Of a stretch of 64,000 nt of DNA, positions 26,023 to 36,095 are shown one piece after another. The stretch spans positions 1 through 64,000 of the forward strand of contig SVFN01000020.1 in assembly GCA_015056815.1 (NCBI GenBank), given 5' to 3'. Positions within the stretch are counted from its first letter, which is position 1. The number at the start of each line of letters is the position of its first letter. Origin of the DNA: Lachnospiraceae bacterium. GTDB taxonomy: Bacteria; Bacillota; Clostridia; Lachnospirales; Lachnospiraceae. Below the pieces are notes generated by a model that worked only from the letters and a program-made list of their open reading frames with translations, was not told the origin of the DNA and did no database searches. The position numbers and the translations under genes were made by a program.

Positions 26023-27432
26023 TTATTGTAAATACTCTTCATCCTTATTCTGCCACTCGTCTTCCAGATAGTCTTTGCAGATCCTGATAACATCCTTCAT
26101 AGCCTCCGGTCCGGGTGCCCCCAGAGTAAGCCGTTTATTCACACAAGTCTCCAGTGAGATCGCATCATAAACATCAGGTTCAAACACATCGCAGATCTCT
26201 TTTAATTCTTCAATACTCATCTCATCGATCGATTTGTTCTTATCAATACAGGTCAGCACAAGCTTCCCGATAATGCTGTGGGCATCCCGGAAAGGAACGC
26301 CTTTTTTGACAAGATAGTCTGCAGCGTCTGTTGCATTTGTAAAACCGCGCATTGCACTTTGCGCCATGATATCTTTGCGAAACTGCATCGTCTTAACCAT
26401 GCCGGTAAACAGAGCAAGACATCCTTTTACGGTGTCGATCGCATCAAACGTAAGCTCTTTATCTTCCTGCATATCCTTATTATAAGCAAGCGGTATCCCT
26501 TTCATCGTAGTAAGGATCGAGATAAGTGCCCCGTATACACGTCCCGTCTTGCCTCTTACCAGTTCTGCGATATCAGGATTCTTCTTCTGCGGCATAATGC
26601 TGCTTCCGGTAGAATAGGCATCATCGATCTCCACAAAACGGTATTCATTGGAATTCCAGATGATGATCTCTTCACAGAAGCGGCTAAGATGCATCATGAT
26701 CGTCGCTGCCGCCGACAGAAACTCTATGATATAGTCTCTGTCCGAAACAGAATCCATACTGTTTAATGTTGGTCCTTCAAATCCAAGAAGCGAAGCGGTA
26801 TACGCACGATCCAGCGGATAGGTCGTTCCGGCCAGTGCTCCCGCTCCAAGCGGACAGTAGTTCATTCGCTTATAAATGTCTTTCAGACGCAGTCTGTCTC
26901 TTTTGAACATTTCAAAATAGGCACCCACATGATGGGCAAGTGTGACCGGCTGTGCTTTCTGCAAATGTGTAAAGCCCGGCATATATGTATGTATATTATC
27001 TTCCATGATCTTAAGAAGTTCCGTCAAAAGCTCTCTTAAGAGCCAGTCTGTCTGCAGTACTTCAAGCCTTGTATAAAGTCTCATATCCAGTGCAACCTGA
27101 TCATTACGGCTGCGACCGGTATGAAGCTTTTTACCGGCATCCCCGATCCTGTCGATAAGATTCGCCTCCACAAAGCTGTGGATATCCTCATACTCCGAAG
27201 TAATCTGAAGACTGCCGCTTTCTACTTCTTCACGTATCTGTGTCAGACCTTTTACGATCGCATCTTTTTCCTCTCCGGTAAGAATCCCCTGCTTCTGCAG
27301 CATGATCACATGGGCTATACTGCCCTCAATATCCTGTTTGAAAAATTTCTGATCAAAGGAGATCGAAGCATTAAAATTATAAACAAGCTGGTCGGTATCC
27401 TTCGTAAAACGTCCGCCCCACAATTGAGCCAT
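26023..27432 (-). CDS. argH: Argininosuccinate lyase
   Basis: A 469-residue cytosolic enzyme that splits argininosuccinate into arginine and fumarate, the last step of arginine synthesis. It has WGGRFTKDTD at the start, HTGRSRNDQVALD, and the fumarase-superfamily signature GSSIMPQKKNPD with the catalytic Ser. Length is normal for the family. AGGAGG lies 8 bases before the ATG. A promoter and twin direct repeats lie in the leader. No argG is next to it. Confidence 0.95.
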   Translation of the reverse strand: MAQLWGGRFTKDTDQLVYNFNASISFDQKFFKQDIEGSIAHVIMLQKQGILTGEEKDAIVKGLTQIREEVESGSLQITSEYEDIHSFVEANLIDRIGDAGKKLHTGRSRNDQVALDMRLYTRLEVLQTDWLLRELLTELLKIMEDNIHTYMPGFTHLQKAQPVTLAHHVGAYFEMFKRDRLRLKDIYKRMNYCPLGAGALAGTTYPLDRAYTASLLGFEGPTLNSMDSVSDRDYIIEFLSAAATIMMHLSRFCEEIIIWNSNEYRFVEIDDAYSTGSSIMPQKKNPDIAELVRGKTGRVYGALISILTTMKGIPLAYNKDMQEDKELTFDAIDTVKGCLALFTGMVKTMQFRKDIMAQSAMRGFTNATDAADYLVKKGVPFRDAHSIIGKLVLTCIDKNKSIDEMSIEELKEICDVFEPDVYDAISLETCVNKRLTLGAPGPEAMKDVIRICKDYLEDEWQNKDEEYLQ

Positions 27433-27480
27433 ACCGTTTTCCTCCTGTGCTATAGTAACTTTTCCTGATTTTCATGTGCC

Positions 27481-27510
27481 CGATAATGAATAAAAACGAT
27501 AATGAATAAA
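27481..27510. repeat. Two direct repeats in the argH leader, possible ArgR boxes
   Basis: CGATAATGAATAAA occurs at 27481-27494 and again at 27497-27510, 16 bases apart. The half-site resembles AT-rich ARG boxes with TTCAT. The position between promoter and argH start suits an arginine repressor site, but the match is loose. Confidence 0.4.
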
Positions 27511-27618
27511 TATAAGTAATTACGTAAAATCTTTCATTAAAAATCCATTTGCATGGAAGCAGGAAACACGTCATCTCATTCTTCCCACTGAATTATTATG
27601 ACACTATGAATAGTAACA

Positions 27619-27647
27619 ATTTTATCACATTTAGTGCGACTAGGCAA
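27619..27647 (-). promoter_or_regulatory. Promoter of argH
   Basis: Minus strand -35 TTGCCT (27642-27647) and -10 TAAAAT (27619-27624), 17-base spacer. Leader of about 180 bases. Confidence 0.6.
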
Positions 27648-27678
27648 CTGTTTCCTTTGATACATTTTTACAAAAAAA

Positions 27679-27703
27679 AACACAGATCAAAATGATCTGT
27701 GTT
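27679..27703 (-). terminator. Terminator after tRNA-Thr
   Basis: A perfect 11-bp stem (27679-27689 with 27693-27703), loop of three, followed on the minus strand by a run of T (complement of 27672-27680). It begins 8 bases after the tRNA 3' end. Confidence 0.9.
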
Positions 27704-27710
27704 CTCGGTA

Positions 27711-27783
27711 AGCTGAAAAAGGGACTCGAACCCTCGACCCCTTCATTACGAGTGAAGTGCTCTACCAACTGAGCTATTTCAGC
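27711..27783 (-). tRNA. tRNA-Thr (anticodon CGT)
   Basis: A 73-base cloverleaf on the minus strand: acceptor GCTGAAA/TTTCAGC, D-arm TAGCTCAGTTGGTAGAGCA, anticodon stem CTTCA/TGAAG with loop CTCGTAA, T-arm GAGGGTTCGAGTCCCTT. CCA is not encoded. It reads the codon ACG. Confidence 0.95.
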
Positions 27784-27858
27784 CGACAAAATGTATTATA
27801 CCCAATCTTTGACAGAAATGCAAGTATATTTTTCTGATTTCCAAATTAATTTTTATTT

Positions 27859-28107
27859 TTACCATCCGATATGGTCATAATGTGTATATCCTTTTAATTT
27901 CTCGGCAAATTCATCCATTCTTTTCTGATAGGCAGCTTCTTCTTTCGCTGACAGAATACCCTCTGCTTTCAGTTGATCAAAGATCTCAAGAGATTCTTTA
28001 TACGCCTGATGGGCATTATCTTTATAATTATTCTCAAAATGCATTTGTAAGGCCTTTAGCTTCTGCTCCAGCGGAGCTTTTTTCTTCCTGTTTCTGTCAA
28101 AGAACAT
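27859..28107 (-). CDS. Small hypothetical protein, charged and helical
   Basis: An 82-residue protein, rich in Lys, Glu and Ala, with two predicted helices (about 10-40 and 50-72) and an aromatic tail ending YDHIGW. No signal peptide. The start has a clear GGAGG 10 bases ahead; a TTG two codons earlier is too close to it. I do not recognise the family. It lies between the tRNA and an inserted MITE, alone. Confidence 0.65.
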   Translation of the reverse strand: MFFDRNRKKKAPLEQKLKALQMHFENNYKDNAHQAYKESLEIFDQLKAEGILSAKEEAAYQKRMDEFAEKLKGYTHYDHIGW

Positions 28108-28169
28108 GTTCAAGGCACCTCCTTTTTTGTTTTTATGATTCCAAACAGTACGAACTGTCCTATTTTGAA

Positions 28170-28329
28170 GATGTTTTGTTACTATTCACAGCCGAAATGC
28201 GCATTTACTGCGCATTTACGGCTCGATAAACTATCTCTGTTATTGGATTTTGCCCATCGCGAAGCGATTTTAAATGGCAAAATCCGTTACTTTCACAGGC
28301 AAAACGGCTGTGAATAGTAACGATGTTTT
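28170..28329. mobile_element. 144-bp MITE-like element with 17-bp inverted repeats and 8-bp target duplication
   Basis: The ends GTTACTATTCACAGCCG (28178-28194) and its perfect complement (28305-28321) bound 144 bases. Directly outside lies GATGTTTT on both sides (28170-28177 and 28322-28329), a clean target-site duplication. The inside is non-coding and folds: GGATTTTGCC/GGCAAAATCC with a nested ATCGC/GCGAT stem. It has the hallmarks of a miniature inverted-repeat transposable element. No matching transposase is in the window. Another, diverged copy lies at 16213-16352. Confidence 0.85.
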
Positions 28330-28454
28330 GCGTATGGATACTATTTTAGTATATCATAAAGCAGCAGCTTATGGTACAATATCTTTATCTGTTTTGGCAG
28401 AATGGTCATGGAATGTAACATGATTCGAAAAATTACAGCTTTTAGGAGGGCATT

Positions 28455-29765
28455 ATGTATCGTGAAATTTCGAAACTGATCATGTATGGAGATATGGATG
28501 AGAACTGCATCCTGTATCAGATGGGAGAAATATTCCGCCGTTTTGAAAAAAGGGAAAGCTCCGATGCAGAACTGATCAAAGACATTTATACGCAACTGAA
28601 ACATCTTCTTATCGTAGCAACAGATTATGGATTTGATCAGAATCTATGGCACAATTATCTCACATTCTTTCTGATCACAAATGAAAACCCTTTCAGTATC
28701 ACCTGTGAAAAGGTCGGAGCAAATGATGGCAGTGTCAATCATTTTGCCAAGAATGACTTCAGGGCGTTCAAAGCATTGTTTGATTTTGATTTCAAACCCA
28801 TCGAACAGGTTCTGGGGATTGACTGCTTCAGTCAGATTTCGGCTTATCGTTCGATTGTCAAAAAAGAACTCATGTATAATAAAAATGTCAGCGAGAAAGT
28901 CATTTCCTTAAGCCGCAGACTTGAAAGTGCACAGAATGAAGAGGAATTTTTCGCCATCATAACCGGTTTTTACAGGGATTACGGAGTCGGGATGTTTGGT
29001 CTGAATAAAGCGTTTCGCATCAAAGAACTCCCGAATGGGGATATTTCTTTTGTCCCGATCAATAACATGGATAAAGTACTGTTACATGATCTGGTCGGCT
29101 ATGAGCTTCAAAAGAAAAAACTGGTCGAAAATACGGAAGCCTTTGTCAAAGGGCGCAAAGCCAACAATGTTCTGTTATTCGGCGACAGCGGCACCGGCAA
29201 ATCTACCAGCATTAAAGCGATTGTAAATCAGTATTACGATCAGGGACTTCGCATGATCGAGATCTACAAGCATCAGTTTAAAGATCTTTCCAATGTGATC
29301 GCCAAGATCAAAAACCGTAATTACCGATTTATTATCTACATGGATGACCTCTCTTTTGAAGAGTTTGAGATCGAGTACAAATTTCTCAAAGCCGTCATAG
29401 AAGGCGGTGTGGAGACAAAGCCGGATAATATTCTGATCTATGCTACTTCCAACCGGAGACATTTGATCAAGGAGACCTGGAATGACCGCAGTGATATGGA
29501 AACAGATAACGGGATCCATCGTTCGGATACGATTGAAGAAAAATTATCACTTGTGAATCGCTTTGGTGTTACGATCAATTATTCCAAGCCAAGCCAGAAA
29601 GAATATTTCCATATCGTCACCGAACTGGCTCACAGACAGCATATTAATCTGTCAGATGAAGACTTATGCGCCGAGGCAAATAAATGGGAACTCAGTCATG
29701 GCGGTATCTCCGGCCGTACAGCTCAACAGTTTATCAATTATCTGTCCGGAACATGTTCCGAATAA
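28455..29765 (+). CDS. DUF815-family AAA ATPase
   Basis: A 436-residue cytosolic ATPase of the DUF815 family. The N-terminal half (1-230) is helical and of unknown role. The P-loop is [11 protein letters not shown] near residue 240, and [11 protein letters not shown] supplies a Walker B. Arg-rich [14 protein letters not shown] is a likely sensor or finger region typical of the family. AGGAGGGC lies ahead of the ATG. Function in bacteria is not settled. It stands alone and converges on the esterase gene. Confidence 0.88.
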   Translation: MYREISKLIMYGDMDENCILYQMGEIFRRFEKRESSDAELIKDIYTQLKHLLIVATDYGFDQNLWHNYLTFFLITNENPFSITCEKVGANDGSVNHFAKNDFRAFKALFDFDFKPIEQVLGIDCFSQISAYRSIVKKELMYNKNVSEKVISLSRRLESAQNEEEFFAIITGFYRDYGVGMFGLNKAFRIKELPNGDISFVPINNMDKVLLHDLVGYELQKKKLVENTEAFVKGRKANNVLLFGDSGTGKSTSIKAIVNQYYDQGLRMIEIYKHQFKDLSNVIAKIKNRNYRFIIYMDDLSFEEFEIEYKFLKAVIEGGVETKPDNILIYATSNRRHLIKETWNDRSDMETDNGIHRSDTIEEKLSLVNRFGVTINYSKPSQKEYFHIVTELAHRQHINLSDEDLCAEANKWELSHGGISGRTAQQFINYLSGTCSE

Positions 29766-29769
29766 ACCG

Positions 29770-29807
29770 AAAACGACAAATACCTGTTTTCAGGCATTTG
29801 TCGTTTT
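29770..29807. terminator. Bidirectional terminator between convergent genes
   Basis: A 17-position stem with one mismatch (29770-29786 and 29791-29807, loop TTTT) has AAAA on its left and TTTT on its right, so it serves both the DUF815 gene and the esterase gene. Confidence 0.85.
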
Positions 29808-29818
29808 CTATTCCTGTA

Positions 29819-30904
29819 TTAATGGGAAACTGCATAAGTTCCCGCGTGTGCTCCGGCATCCCGTCCGACCAGGTTTAATGCCTCCTGATTCAGATGGATC
29901 ATATCCCATTGATAATATTCCTGTCCCAGTTTGGGAGCTTTATCAGAGATCAGCACTGCACATTTGTACTGTCTGCAGATTTTCTCCTGTGCTTCTAAAA
30001 CCGCTTTTGGATCCGCCAGTTCTTCTGCTCCCATATTGTACACATAAGATCCTGTTTTGATCACCATGCACTTTTCCACTTTCGTATCTTTCACGATCTT
30101 ACGGAACATTCCGCCAATGCGTTCCACATACTCATCGGTAAGTGTTCCGGCACATACATCATTTTCTCCCTGCATCCAGACAAGATAGCAATGATCGATC
30201 TTAAGTCCCATCTTACGAACCGCTTTGACCGACTGCCTGATGCGTTTTTCTATATCTTTATAGATAACCGTGGAAAAAGCAACACTTCCGGCGCCTACTT
30301 TACTGGCCGCCACTGCCACAACCGGAGTCTTCGTCTTTTGATAATAGGCATTACAAAAAGAGGTTACCATAGAACCGGTACAATATGCACCGTTTACCAG
30401 ATTCCCGCTGTCCTGTTTATATCCGAAGGGCTCTTTTAACACATTCAGTCTTTTTTTATCCGTAACCGATTTGTATTCATAAGCCGCACCGTCTGTCAGC
30501 TTTGGAGCGCCTTTCGCATCTCCGTGCCCCATCATATTGGACTGCCCCGAAAAAATGATCAGATCCACTTTGTCCGTTACCGTTACTCTGCAATTGCAGA
30601 TCCGTTTGCCGCATTTAGCCCGGATCGTTGCTTTTCCGGCTTTTAGTGCAGTGATACGGCCATTCTTAACACTCACGATCTTTTTATTGGAGCTGCTCCA
30701 TTCAACTGATTTTGTTTTGATCCCTTTGATCTTCAACTGAAAGCTTTCACCCTTCACCATCTGCTTGATATTATAACTCATTCCGCTTCTTGCAGCGTAG
30801 ACAGTTTCCGTATCGAATAACAGCAGTAAGCTAAAGATAAGACAGGCACAAAGAAACCACTCTGAACCTGCCCTTTTTCTTCCGGGAATGAATGCACTTT
30901 CCAT
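29819..30904 (-). CDS. Secreted SGNH-type carbohydrate esterase with Ig-like domain
   Basis: A 361-residue exported protein. A signal peptide or anchor ends near residue 40 (hydrophobic LIFSLLLLF, then VYAA). Residues about 45-110 form a bacterial Ig-like (Big_2) domain (VEWSSSNKKIVSVKNGRITA, then AGKATIRAKC). The rest is an SGNH hydrolase of the sialate-O-acetylesterase group: FSGQSNMMGHGD with the nucleophile Ser, WMQGENDV, and DMIHLNQEA with the Asp-His pair. It likely removes acetyl groups from dietary or host polysaccharides at the cell surface. No polysaccharide cluster is adjacent. Confidence 0.85.
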   Translation of the reverse strand: MESAFIPGRKRAGSEWFLCACLIFSLLLLFDTETVYAARSGMSYNIKQMVKGESFQLKIKGIKTKSVEWSSSNKKIVSVKNGRITALKAGKATIRAKCGKRICNCRVTVTDKVDLIIFSGQSNMMGHGDAKGAPKLTDGAAYEYKSVTDKKRLNVLKEPFGYKQDSGNLVNGAYCTGSMVTSFCNAYYQKTKTPVVAVAASKVGAGSVAFSTVIYKDIEKRIRQSVKAVRKMGLKIDHCYLVWMQGENDVCAGTLTDEYVERIGGMFRKIVKDTKVEKCMVIKTGSYVYNMGAEELADPKAVLEAQEKICRQYKCAVLISDKAPKLGQEYYQWDMIHLNQEALNLVGRDAGAHAGTYAVSH

Positions 30905-30941
30905 TCCTCAAACACCTCTTATATTATTTTTTGATGTCGTG

Positions 30942-30981
30942 GTCAAAACCTGATATCCGGATTGTTCCGTGCTTCGCACTC
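30942..30981. repeat. Dispersed repeat, copy 1
   Basis: GTCAAAACCTGATATCCGGA and following bases to CACTC match the copy at 63771-63809 almost exactly and the first 24 bases match 62022-62045. It is intergenic. Confidence 0.7.
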
Positions 30982-30997
30982 TCGCAATCCTCCCACA

Positions 30998-31336
30998 TCA
31001 TCGTTTATAGTCTTCTGTCACAGTCTGATATACTTCGATCCGCTGTGCATCCAGCTCAGGCATTCCGATAAAAATGCCTCCGTAGAAGAACATATCTTCT
31101 CTTTTTTCGATCCGTACGATCTCAATAAATGCATGAAGGACTTCTTTTGTCCAGATTGTCAGAAATGCTTCATATACTCCTGCAATCTCTAAAGGCAATG
31201 CGCATTTAAATCCGACTCCTGTTTTGGAAACATCCGTCACCTCGATCAAAACTTCTTCATGTCTTGTATCATCCATTCTTTTTACCAAAAGTCTGGAATT
31301 CAACGTAGTTCTTGCATATCTTCTCTTATCTACCAT
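30998..31336 (-). CDS. PilZ-domain c-di-GMP effector
   Basis: A 112-residue protein made of one PilZ domain. The c-di-GMP-binding motifs are visible: the Arg-rich start DKRRYARTTLN and the later DVSKTGVGFKC (D/NxSxxG). It is cytosolic and could control adhesion, motility or exopolysaccharide through an unknown partner. Together with the EAL protein at 23057 it shows c-di-GMP signalling is used here. GGGGG lies 6 bases before the ATG. It has its own promoter in the end of queA. Confidence 0.88.
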   Translation of the reverse strand: MVDKRRYARTTLNSRLLVKRMDDTRHEEVLIEVTDVSKTGVGFKCALPLEIAGVYEAFLTIWTKEVLHAFIEIVRIEKREDMFFYGGIFIGMPELDAQRIEVYQTVTEDYKR

Positions 31337-31380
31337 AAAGCCCCCACAATATTGCCGTAAATCATCGGTCGATCATCTCT

Positions 31381-31427
31381 TGTGTCCTGTCCGTAAAAGC
31401 CCCCCACAGACTTCGAAACGGGACACA
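31381..31427 (-). promoter_or_regulatory. Hairpin in the PilZ leader containing a second GGGGGG site
   Basis: TGTGTCC (31381-31387) pairs with GGACACA (31421-31427). The loop holds TGTGGGGGGCTTTTACGG on the minus strand, which nearly copies the real start region TGTGGGGGCTTTATGG. It may be regulatory or just a duplication. Confidence 0.35.
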
Positions 31428-31445
31428 CTATTCGCATTCCTTTGC

Positions 31446-31474
31446 ATTATATCAGAAAATCTGACATTAGACAA
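31446..31474 (-). promoter_or_regulatory. Promoter of the PilZ gene
   Basis: Minus strand -35 TTGTCT (31469-31474) and -10 TATAAT (31446-31451), 17-base spacer, overlapping the queA stop. Confidence 0.65.
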
Positions 31475-32501
31475 CTATCATACTGTCTCCAAACGAAAAA
31501 AAACGATATTTTTCGCTGACCGCTTCCTCATAAGCCGCCATCACATGTTCTTTTCCGGCAAAAGCGGAAACCAGCATGATCAATGTTGACTCGGGCAAGT
31601 GAAAATTCGTGATCAATCCATCCAGAATTTTGAACCGGTAGCCCGGATAGATAAAAATTTCCGTATTGCCGCTCTTAGGCACCATATGTCCGTTTTCATC
31701 CGCAACGCTTTCCAGTGTCCTGCAGCTTGTGGTCCCGACCGCGATCACTCTGTGACCGTTCATTTTTGCCTGATTAATGATGTCCGCGGCTTCTTTTGTT
31801 ACTTCATAATACTCGGAATGCATATGATGTTCCAAAATATTATCCACTTTTACGGGGCGAAAAGTGCCAAGACCGACATGTAACGTCACATAGGCAAGTT
31901 TCACGCCTTTTTCTTCAATCTTTTCCAGAAGCTCTTTTGTAAAATGCAGTCCTGCTGTAGGGGCTGCTGCAGATCCGTCATACTTGGCATAAACTGTCTG
32001 ATAGCGGTTTTTGTCCTGTAATTTGTGTGTGATATAGGGAGGAAGTGGCATTTCTCCAAGTTTATCCAATACTTCTTCAAAGATACCATCATAAGTAAAA
32101 CGGATCAGGCGGTTTCCTTCTTCCACCACATCGATGACTTCTCCGGTCAATAACCCGTTCCCGAATACTATCTTCGTTCCTTCCCTGGCTTTTTTGCCCG
32201 GTTTCACAAGCGTTTCCCAAACATCTTTTTCCCTACGTTTTAAAAGAAGCACTTCGATCGCAGCACCTGTTCCTTCCCTCTCTCCCATCAGCCTTGCGGG
32301 AATCACCCTGGTGTTATTTAACACAAGACAGTCACCGGGGTTCAGATAGTCGATCACTTCTTTAAAGGTATGATGTTCGATCTGCCCGGTAACTCTGTCC
32401 AGTTTCAGCAGTCTGGATCCGCTTCTGTCCGTAAGCGGATCCTGTGCGATCAGTTCTACCGGAAGGTCAAAATAAAAATCTGATTTTTTTAGTTCTTCCA
32501 T
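31467..32501 (-). CDS. queA: S-adenosylmethionine:tRNA ribosyltransferase-isomerase
   Basis: A 344-residue enzyme that moves the ribosyl part of SAM to preQ1-modified tRNA, the penultimate step of queuosine synthesis. Characteristic blocks are [36 protein letters not shown] and [19 protein letters not shown]. Normal length. The start is 13 bases after the pheT stop, with AGGAG in the overlap region; a TTG one codon earlier is possible. It is likely read through from the T-box controlled pheST unit. Confidence 0.95.
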   Translation of the reverse strand: MEELKKSDFYFDLPVELIAQDPLTDRSGSRLLKLDRVTGQIEHHTFKEVIDYLNPGDCLVLNNTRVIPARLMGEREGTGAAIEVLLLKRREKDVWETLVKPGKKAREGTKIVFGNGLLTGEVIDVVEEGNRLIRFTYDGIFEEVLDKLGEMPLPPYITHKLQDKNRYQTVYAKYDGSAAAPTAGLHFTKELLEKIEEKGVKLAYVTLHVGLGTFRPVKVDNILEHHMHSEYYEVTKEAADIINQAKMNGHRVIAVGTTSCRTLESVADENGHMVPKSGNTEIFIYPGYRFKILDGLITNFHLPESTLIMLVSAFAGKEHVMAAYEEAVSEKYRFFSFGDSMIVV

Positions 32502-32514
32502 CAATCCATTACTC

Positions 32515-34935
32515 CTACTGCCTAAGTTCGATGCCTAATCCTTCCAGACCGTTCAGGATTTTCTTCATTGCAGCATTGACATCATTATCCTCTAACGTCT
32601 TGTTCTTATCCCTAAAGGAAATGGAATACGCTACGGATTTGAAGCCCTCTTTGATCTGAGATCCTTCATAGATATCAAACAGAGAATAGCTTTCCAGCAG
32701 CTTCCCTGCGCGCTGCGTAATAATTGCCTCAATCTGTCCTACCAGAATATCCTTCGGTACTACCATGGAAATGTCACGGTTGACAGCCGGATATTTTGCG
32801 ATTCCTTCATATTTACGTTCAAATGTTGTAAACGGCTCAAGAGTAGGCATATCGATCACTGCCACATAAGCTTTGGTATTAAGATCATAATGATCACAAA
32901 CCTCCGGATGCACTTCTCCCAGATAGCCGATCACCGTACCGTCATAGACGATATTGGCCTGACGTCCCGGATGCAGGAAAGTCTTGCCTGCTTTCGGATC
33001 ATACTCCGGCTTTTTGTGCATTCCCACATACTCAAAGAATTCTTCCAAAACGCCCTTCATGGTAAAAAAGTCACCGTCTCCGTAGAAACCAAGTGTAAAC
33101 TGCATTCTCTCATCCGGCAGTGTGGTAACAGGCATTTCATGCGGAATATAAATATTACCGAGTTCATATAAGCGTACATTTTTATTCCGGCGGTTATAAT
33201 TTGTAGCAAGGCTTGTCAGCATACCGTTTAATGAGATCGTTCTCATCACAGAGAAATCCTCTCCGAGAGGGTTGGAGATCGTCACAGTGTTTCTAAGCTC
33301 ACTGTCAGCAGGCAGTAACAGCTTATCAAATACCTTCGGACTTTCAAAAGAATAACAGTATCCCTGTGAAAAACCGCAAAATTCCGCAATTTCTCTCGCT
33401 TTTTCTTCAATGCGAAGTTTGTAGGGAAGTTTGCCTGCAGTTGCCTCGCCACTCGGAAGGGTCATCGGGATCTTATCATAACCATAGAATCTGGCAACCT
33501 CTTCTGCGATATCCGCCTGCCCCAGAAGATCCTGACGGAAGGTCGGTATAATGAGCTCATTGGAGGCCTCCTCATATTCTACTTCAATACGTTTAAAGAT
33601 CTCAAGCATTTCCTCTTTGGAAACGTTCGTTCCCAGCAGTCTGTTGATCCGGTCTGCATCGAAGGGAATGCGTACTTTTTCTTTTAATTCGCTCTTAATA
33701 TCCACTACGCCGCTTACGACTTCACCGCATCCAAGCTCTTCGATGAGCTGGCAGGCACGATTGATGGCATCCAGTGCATTGTTTGGATCCAGTCCTTTCT
33801 CAAACTTACCGGATGCATCTGTACGAAGTCCGATCCTTTTGGCTGATTTACGGATATTCGGGCCATTAAAGGTGGCTGCTTCAAACAGTACTGTCTTTAC
33901 ATCATCTGTGATCTTAGAATTCTCGCCTCCCATAATACCGGCAATTCCGATCTCTTTCTCTGCATCGCAGATCATCAGCACTTCACTGTCAAGCTTTCTC
34001 TCCTGTCCGTCCAGAGTCTGGAATACGTCTCCGTCTTTAGCCCTTTTCACTACGATCTTATTCCCGGCAATGGTATCCAGATCAAACGCATGCATGGGCT
34101 GCCCATACTCCTCCATCACATAGTTCGTGATATCTACCAGATTGTTGATCGGACGTATTCCGCTTGCCGCAAGTCTTCTCTGCATCCATTCGGGACTTGG
34201 TGCGATCTTGATATTTGTCACAACTCTTGCACAATAACGGCTGCACAGATCGGTATCTTTCACTTCTACACTGATAAAATCTTCCACCTTTTTATCATTT
34301 TCTTTAACAGTCACAACCGGAGGTACAAACGGTTTGCCAAAAGTAGCTGCTGCTTCTCTTGCGATACCAATGACACTGTAACAGTCAACACGGTTGGAAG
34401 TAATTTCATATTCAAAGACGGTATCATGAAGTCCCAGTGCTTCCACCGCATCCGTTCCGACCTGCGCATCCTGAGGGAAGATATAAATACCGTTCTCCGG
34501 CGCTTCCGGGTACATCTCTCTGGAAGAACCCAATTCTTCAATGGAGCACATCATTCCATAAGAAGGTACCCCGCGAAGTTTACCTGCTTTGATCGTGATC
34601 CCCTCCTCAGGAAGCGGACCGCCGTCATGACCGCCGGCAACCTTTCCTCCGTCCAAAACGACCGGAACCTTGTCTCCTTCTTTGACATTCGGAGCACCTG
34701 TCACGATCTGAATCGTCTCATTCCCGACATTCACCTGACAGATGATAAGTTTATCAGCATCCGGATGTTTCTCGATCTTTTCGATCTGTCCGATCACGAT
34801 CTTCTCCAGATTCTTATCCAAACGTTCATATCCCTCTACCTTGGTACCGGAAAGTGTCATGGCATCACAATATTCCTGATCCGTACATTCTAATTCCGGC
34901 ACATACGCTTTTACCCATGATAATGCTGTATTCAT
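32515..34935 (-). CDS. pheT: Phenylalanyl-tRNA synthetase beta subunit
   Basis: An 806-residue subunit of the alpha2-beta2 enzyme that charges tRNA-Phe. It contains the N-terminal tRNA-binding OB fold ([20 protein letters not shown]), the B3/4 editing region, B5, the catalytic-like core and the C-terminal anticodon-binding fold ([11 protein letters not shown]). Length is standard. It follows pheS by 89 bases in the same transcript. Confidence 0.97.
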   Translation of the reverse strand: MNTALSWVKAYVPELECTDQEYCDAMTLSGTKVEGYERLDKNLEKIVIGQIEKIEKHPDADKLIICQVNVGNETIQIVTGAPNVKEGDKVPVVLDGGKVAGGHDGGPLPEEGITIKAGKLRGVPSYGMMCSIEELGSSREMYPEAPENGIYIFPQDAQVGTDAVEALGLHDTVFEYEITSNRVDCYSVIGIAREAAATFGKPFVPPVVTVKENDKKVEDFISVEVKDTDLCSRYCARVVTNIKIAPSPEWMQRRLAASGIRPINNLVDITNYVMEEYGQPMHAFDLDTIAGNKIVVKRAKDGDVFQTLDGQERKLDSEVLMICDAEKEIGIAGIMGGENSKITDDVKTVLFEAATFNGPNIRKSAKRIGLRTDASGKFEKGLDPNNALDAINRACQLIEELGCGEVVSGVVDIKSELKEKVRIPFDADRINRLLGTNVSKEEMLEIFKRIEVEYEEASNELIIPTFRQDLLGQADIAEEVARFYGYDKIPMTLPSGEATAGKLPYKLRIEEKAREIAEFCGFSQGYCYSFESPKVFDKLLLPADSELRNTVTISNPLGEDFSVMRTISLNGMLTSLATNYNRRNKNVRLYELGNIYIPHEMPVTTLPDERMQFTLGFYGDGDFFTMKGVLEEFFEYVGMHKKPEYDPKAGKTFLHPGRQANIVYDGTVIGYLGEVHPEVCDHYDLNTKAYVAVIDMPTLEPFTTFERKYEGIAKYPAVNRDISMVVPKDILVGQIEAIITQRAGKLLESYSLFDIYEGSQIKEGFKSVAYSISFRDKNKTLEDNDVNAAMKKILNGLEGLGIELRQ

Positions 34936-35024
34936 AATCTATAATCCTTTCTATTTTAAATCACGTATCCAAATACGTCTGCTTCTGCTTACTGCTTCAA
35001 ACATCCCGAAAAATCTGTTTATTC

Positions 35025-36044
35025 TCAGAACTGCTTTAAGAAGCGGATATCGTTCTCGTATAAAAGTCTCATATCATCGATCTCGTATTTTAAGAGAGCG
35101 ATACGTTCCAGGCCAATACCGAATGCAAATCCGGTATATTCATCCGGATCGATCCCGCTCATCTCCAGCACATGAGGATGCACCATACCGCATCCTAAGA
35201 TCTCGATCCAGCCGGAACCCTTACAGAAACGGCATCCCTTGCCACCACACTTAAAGCAGCTTACATCACACTCTGCACTTGGCTCTGTGAACGGGAAATG
35301 ATGAGGTCTGAATTTTACTTTTGTCTCAGGACCGAATAATTCCTTTGCCATCTGCGCAAGTGTCCCTTTTAAGTCCGCAAAGGTAACGTTTTTATCGATC
35401 ACAAGACCTTCCACCTGATGGAAGGACGGAGAATGTGTCGCATCCACTTCATCTGCTCGAAACACCCGTCCCGGTGCGATCATACGGATCGGAAGATTTC
35501 CTTTTTCCATCTCATGTACCTGGGTAGACGAGGTCTGTGTACGCAGAAGAATATCTGAATTGATATAAAAGGTATCCTGCTCATCTTTTGCCGGATGGTC
35601 TGCCGGAATGTTGAGCGCTTCAAAGTTATAATAATCTTTTTCCACCTCCGGTCCTTCTACCACTTCGTAACCCATTCCGATAAAAATACGTTCCACTTCT
35701 TCGAGTGCGATCGTGTTGGGATGTCTGTGCCCCATCGTATTTTTCTTAGCCGGAAGTGTGACATCGATCACTTCACTTTTCATTTTGGCTTCTCTTACCA
35801 GACGTTCCATCTTAACTTTTGCTTCTTCCAGAACTTTCTCAATCTCTCCTCTGGTCTCATTTACAAGCTGTCCAACCTTCGGTCTGTCTTCCGGTGCTAC
35901 ATTTTTCATTCCCTTTAATAATTCTGTCAATGCTCCTTTTTTGCCAAGCTGGGAAACTCTGACTGCCTGGAGCTGATCCAATGACTTCGCTGCTTCGATC
36001 TGCTTGATCGCTTCTTCTCTGATTTGTGCCAGTTTTTCTTTCAT
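35025..36044 (-). CDS. pheS: Phenylalanyl-tRNA synthetase alpha subunit
   Basis: A 339-residue class II synthetase subunit holding the active site. Coiled-coil arm at about 1-85, then motif 2 region (LRTQTSSTQVHEM, GRVFRADEVDATH) and motif 3 (GFAFGIGLERIALLKY). Cys pairs CFKCGGKGCRFC, as in many Gram-positive PheS proteins, are present. It is controlled by the T-box leader just upstream. Confidence 0.97.
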   Translation of the reverse strand: MKEKLAQIREEAIKQIEAAKSLDQLQAVRVSQLGKKGALTELLKGMKNVAPEDRPKVGQLVNETRGEIEKVLEEAKVKMERLVREAKMKSEVIDVTLPAKKNTMGHRHPNTIALEEVERIFIGMGYEVVEGPEVEKDYYNFEALNIPADHPAKDEQDTFYINSDILLRTQTSSTQVHEMEKGNLPIRMIAPGRVFRADEVDATHSPSFHQVEGLVIDKNVTFADLKGTLAQMAKELFGPETKVKFRPHHFPFTEPSAECDVSCFKCGGKGCRFCKGSGWIEILGCGMVHPHVLEMSGIDPDEYTGFAFGIGLERIALLKYEIDDMRLLYENDIRFLKQF

Positions 36045-36095
36045 TTCACTCTTCCTTTCTTCTTTTTAAAAATCCTCTGACTGCAAAGGATCCCA

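Noticed and set aside
27601-27625. Short match GAATAGTAAC to the MITE end upstream of argH
   Set aside because: Only 10 bases match and no partner end is seen; it falls partly in the argH promoter and may be chance.
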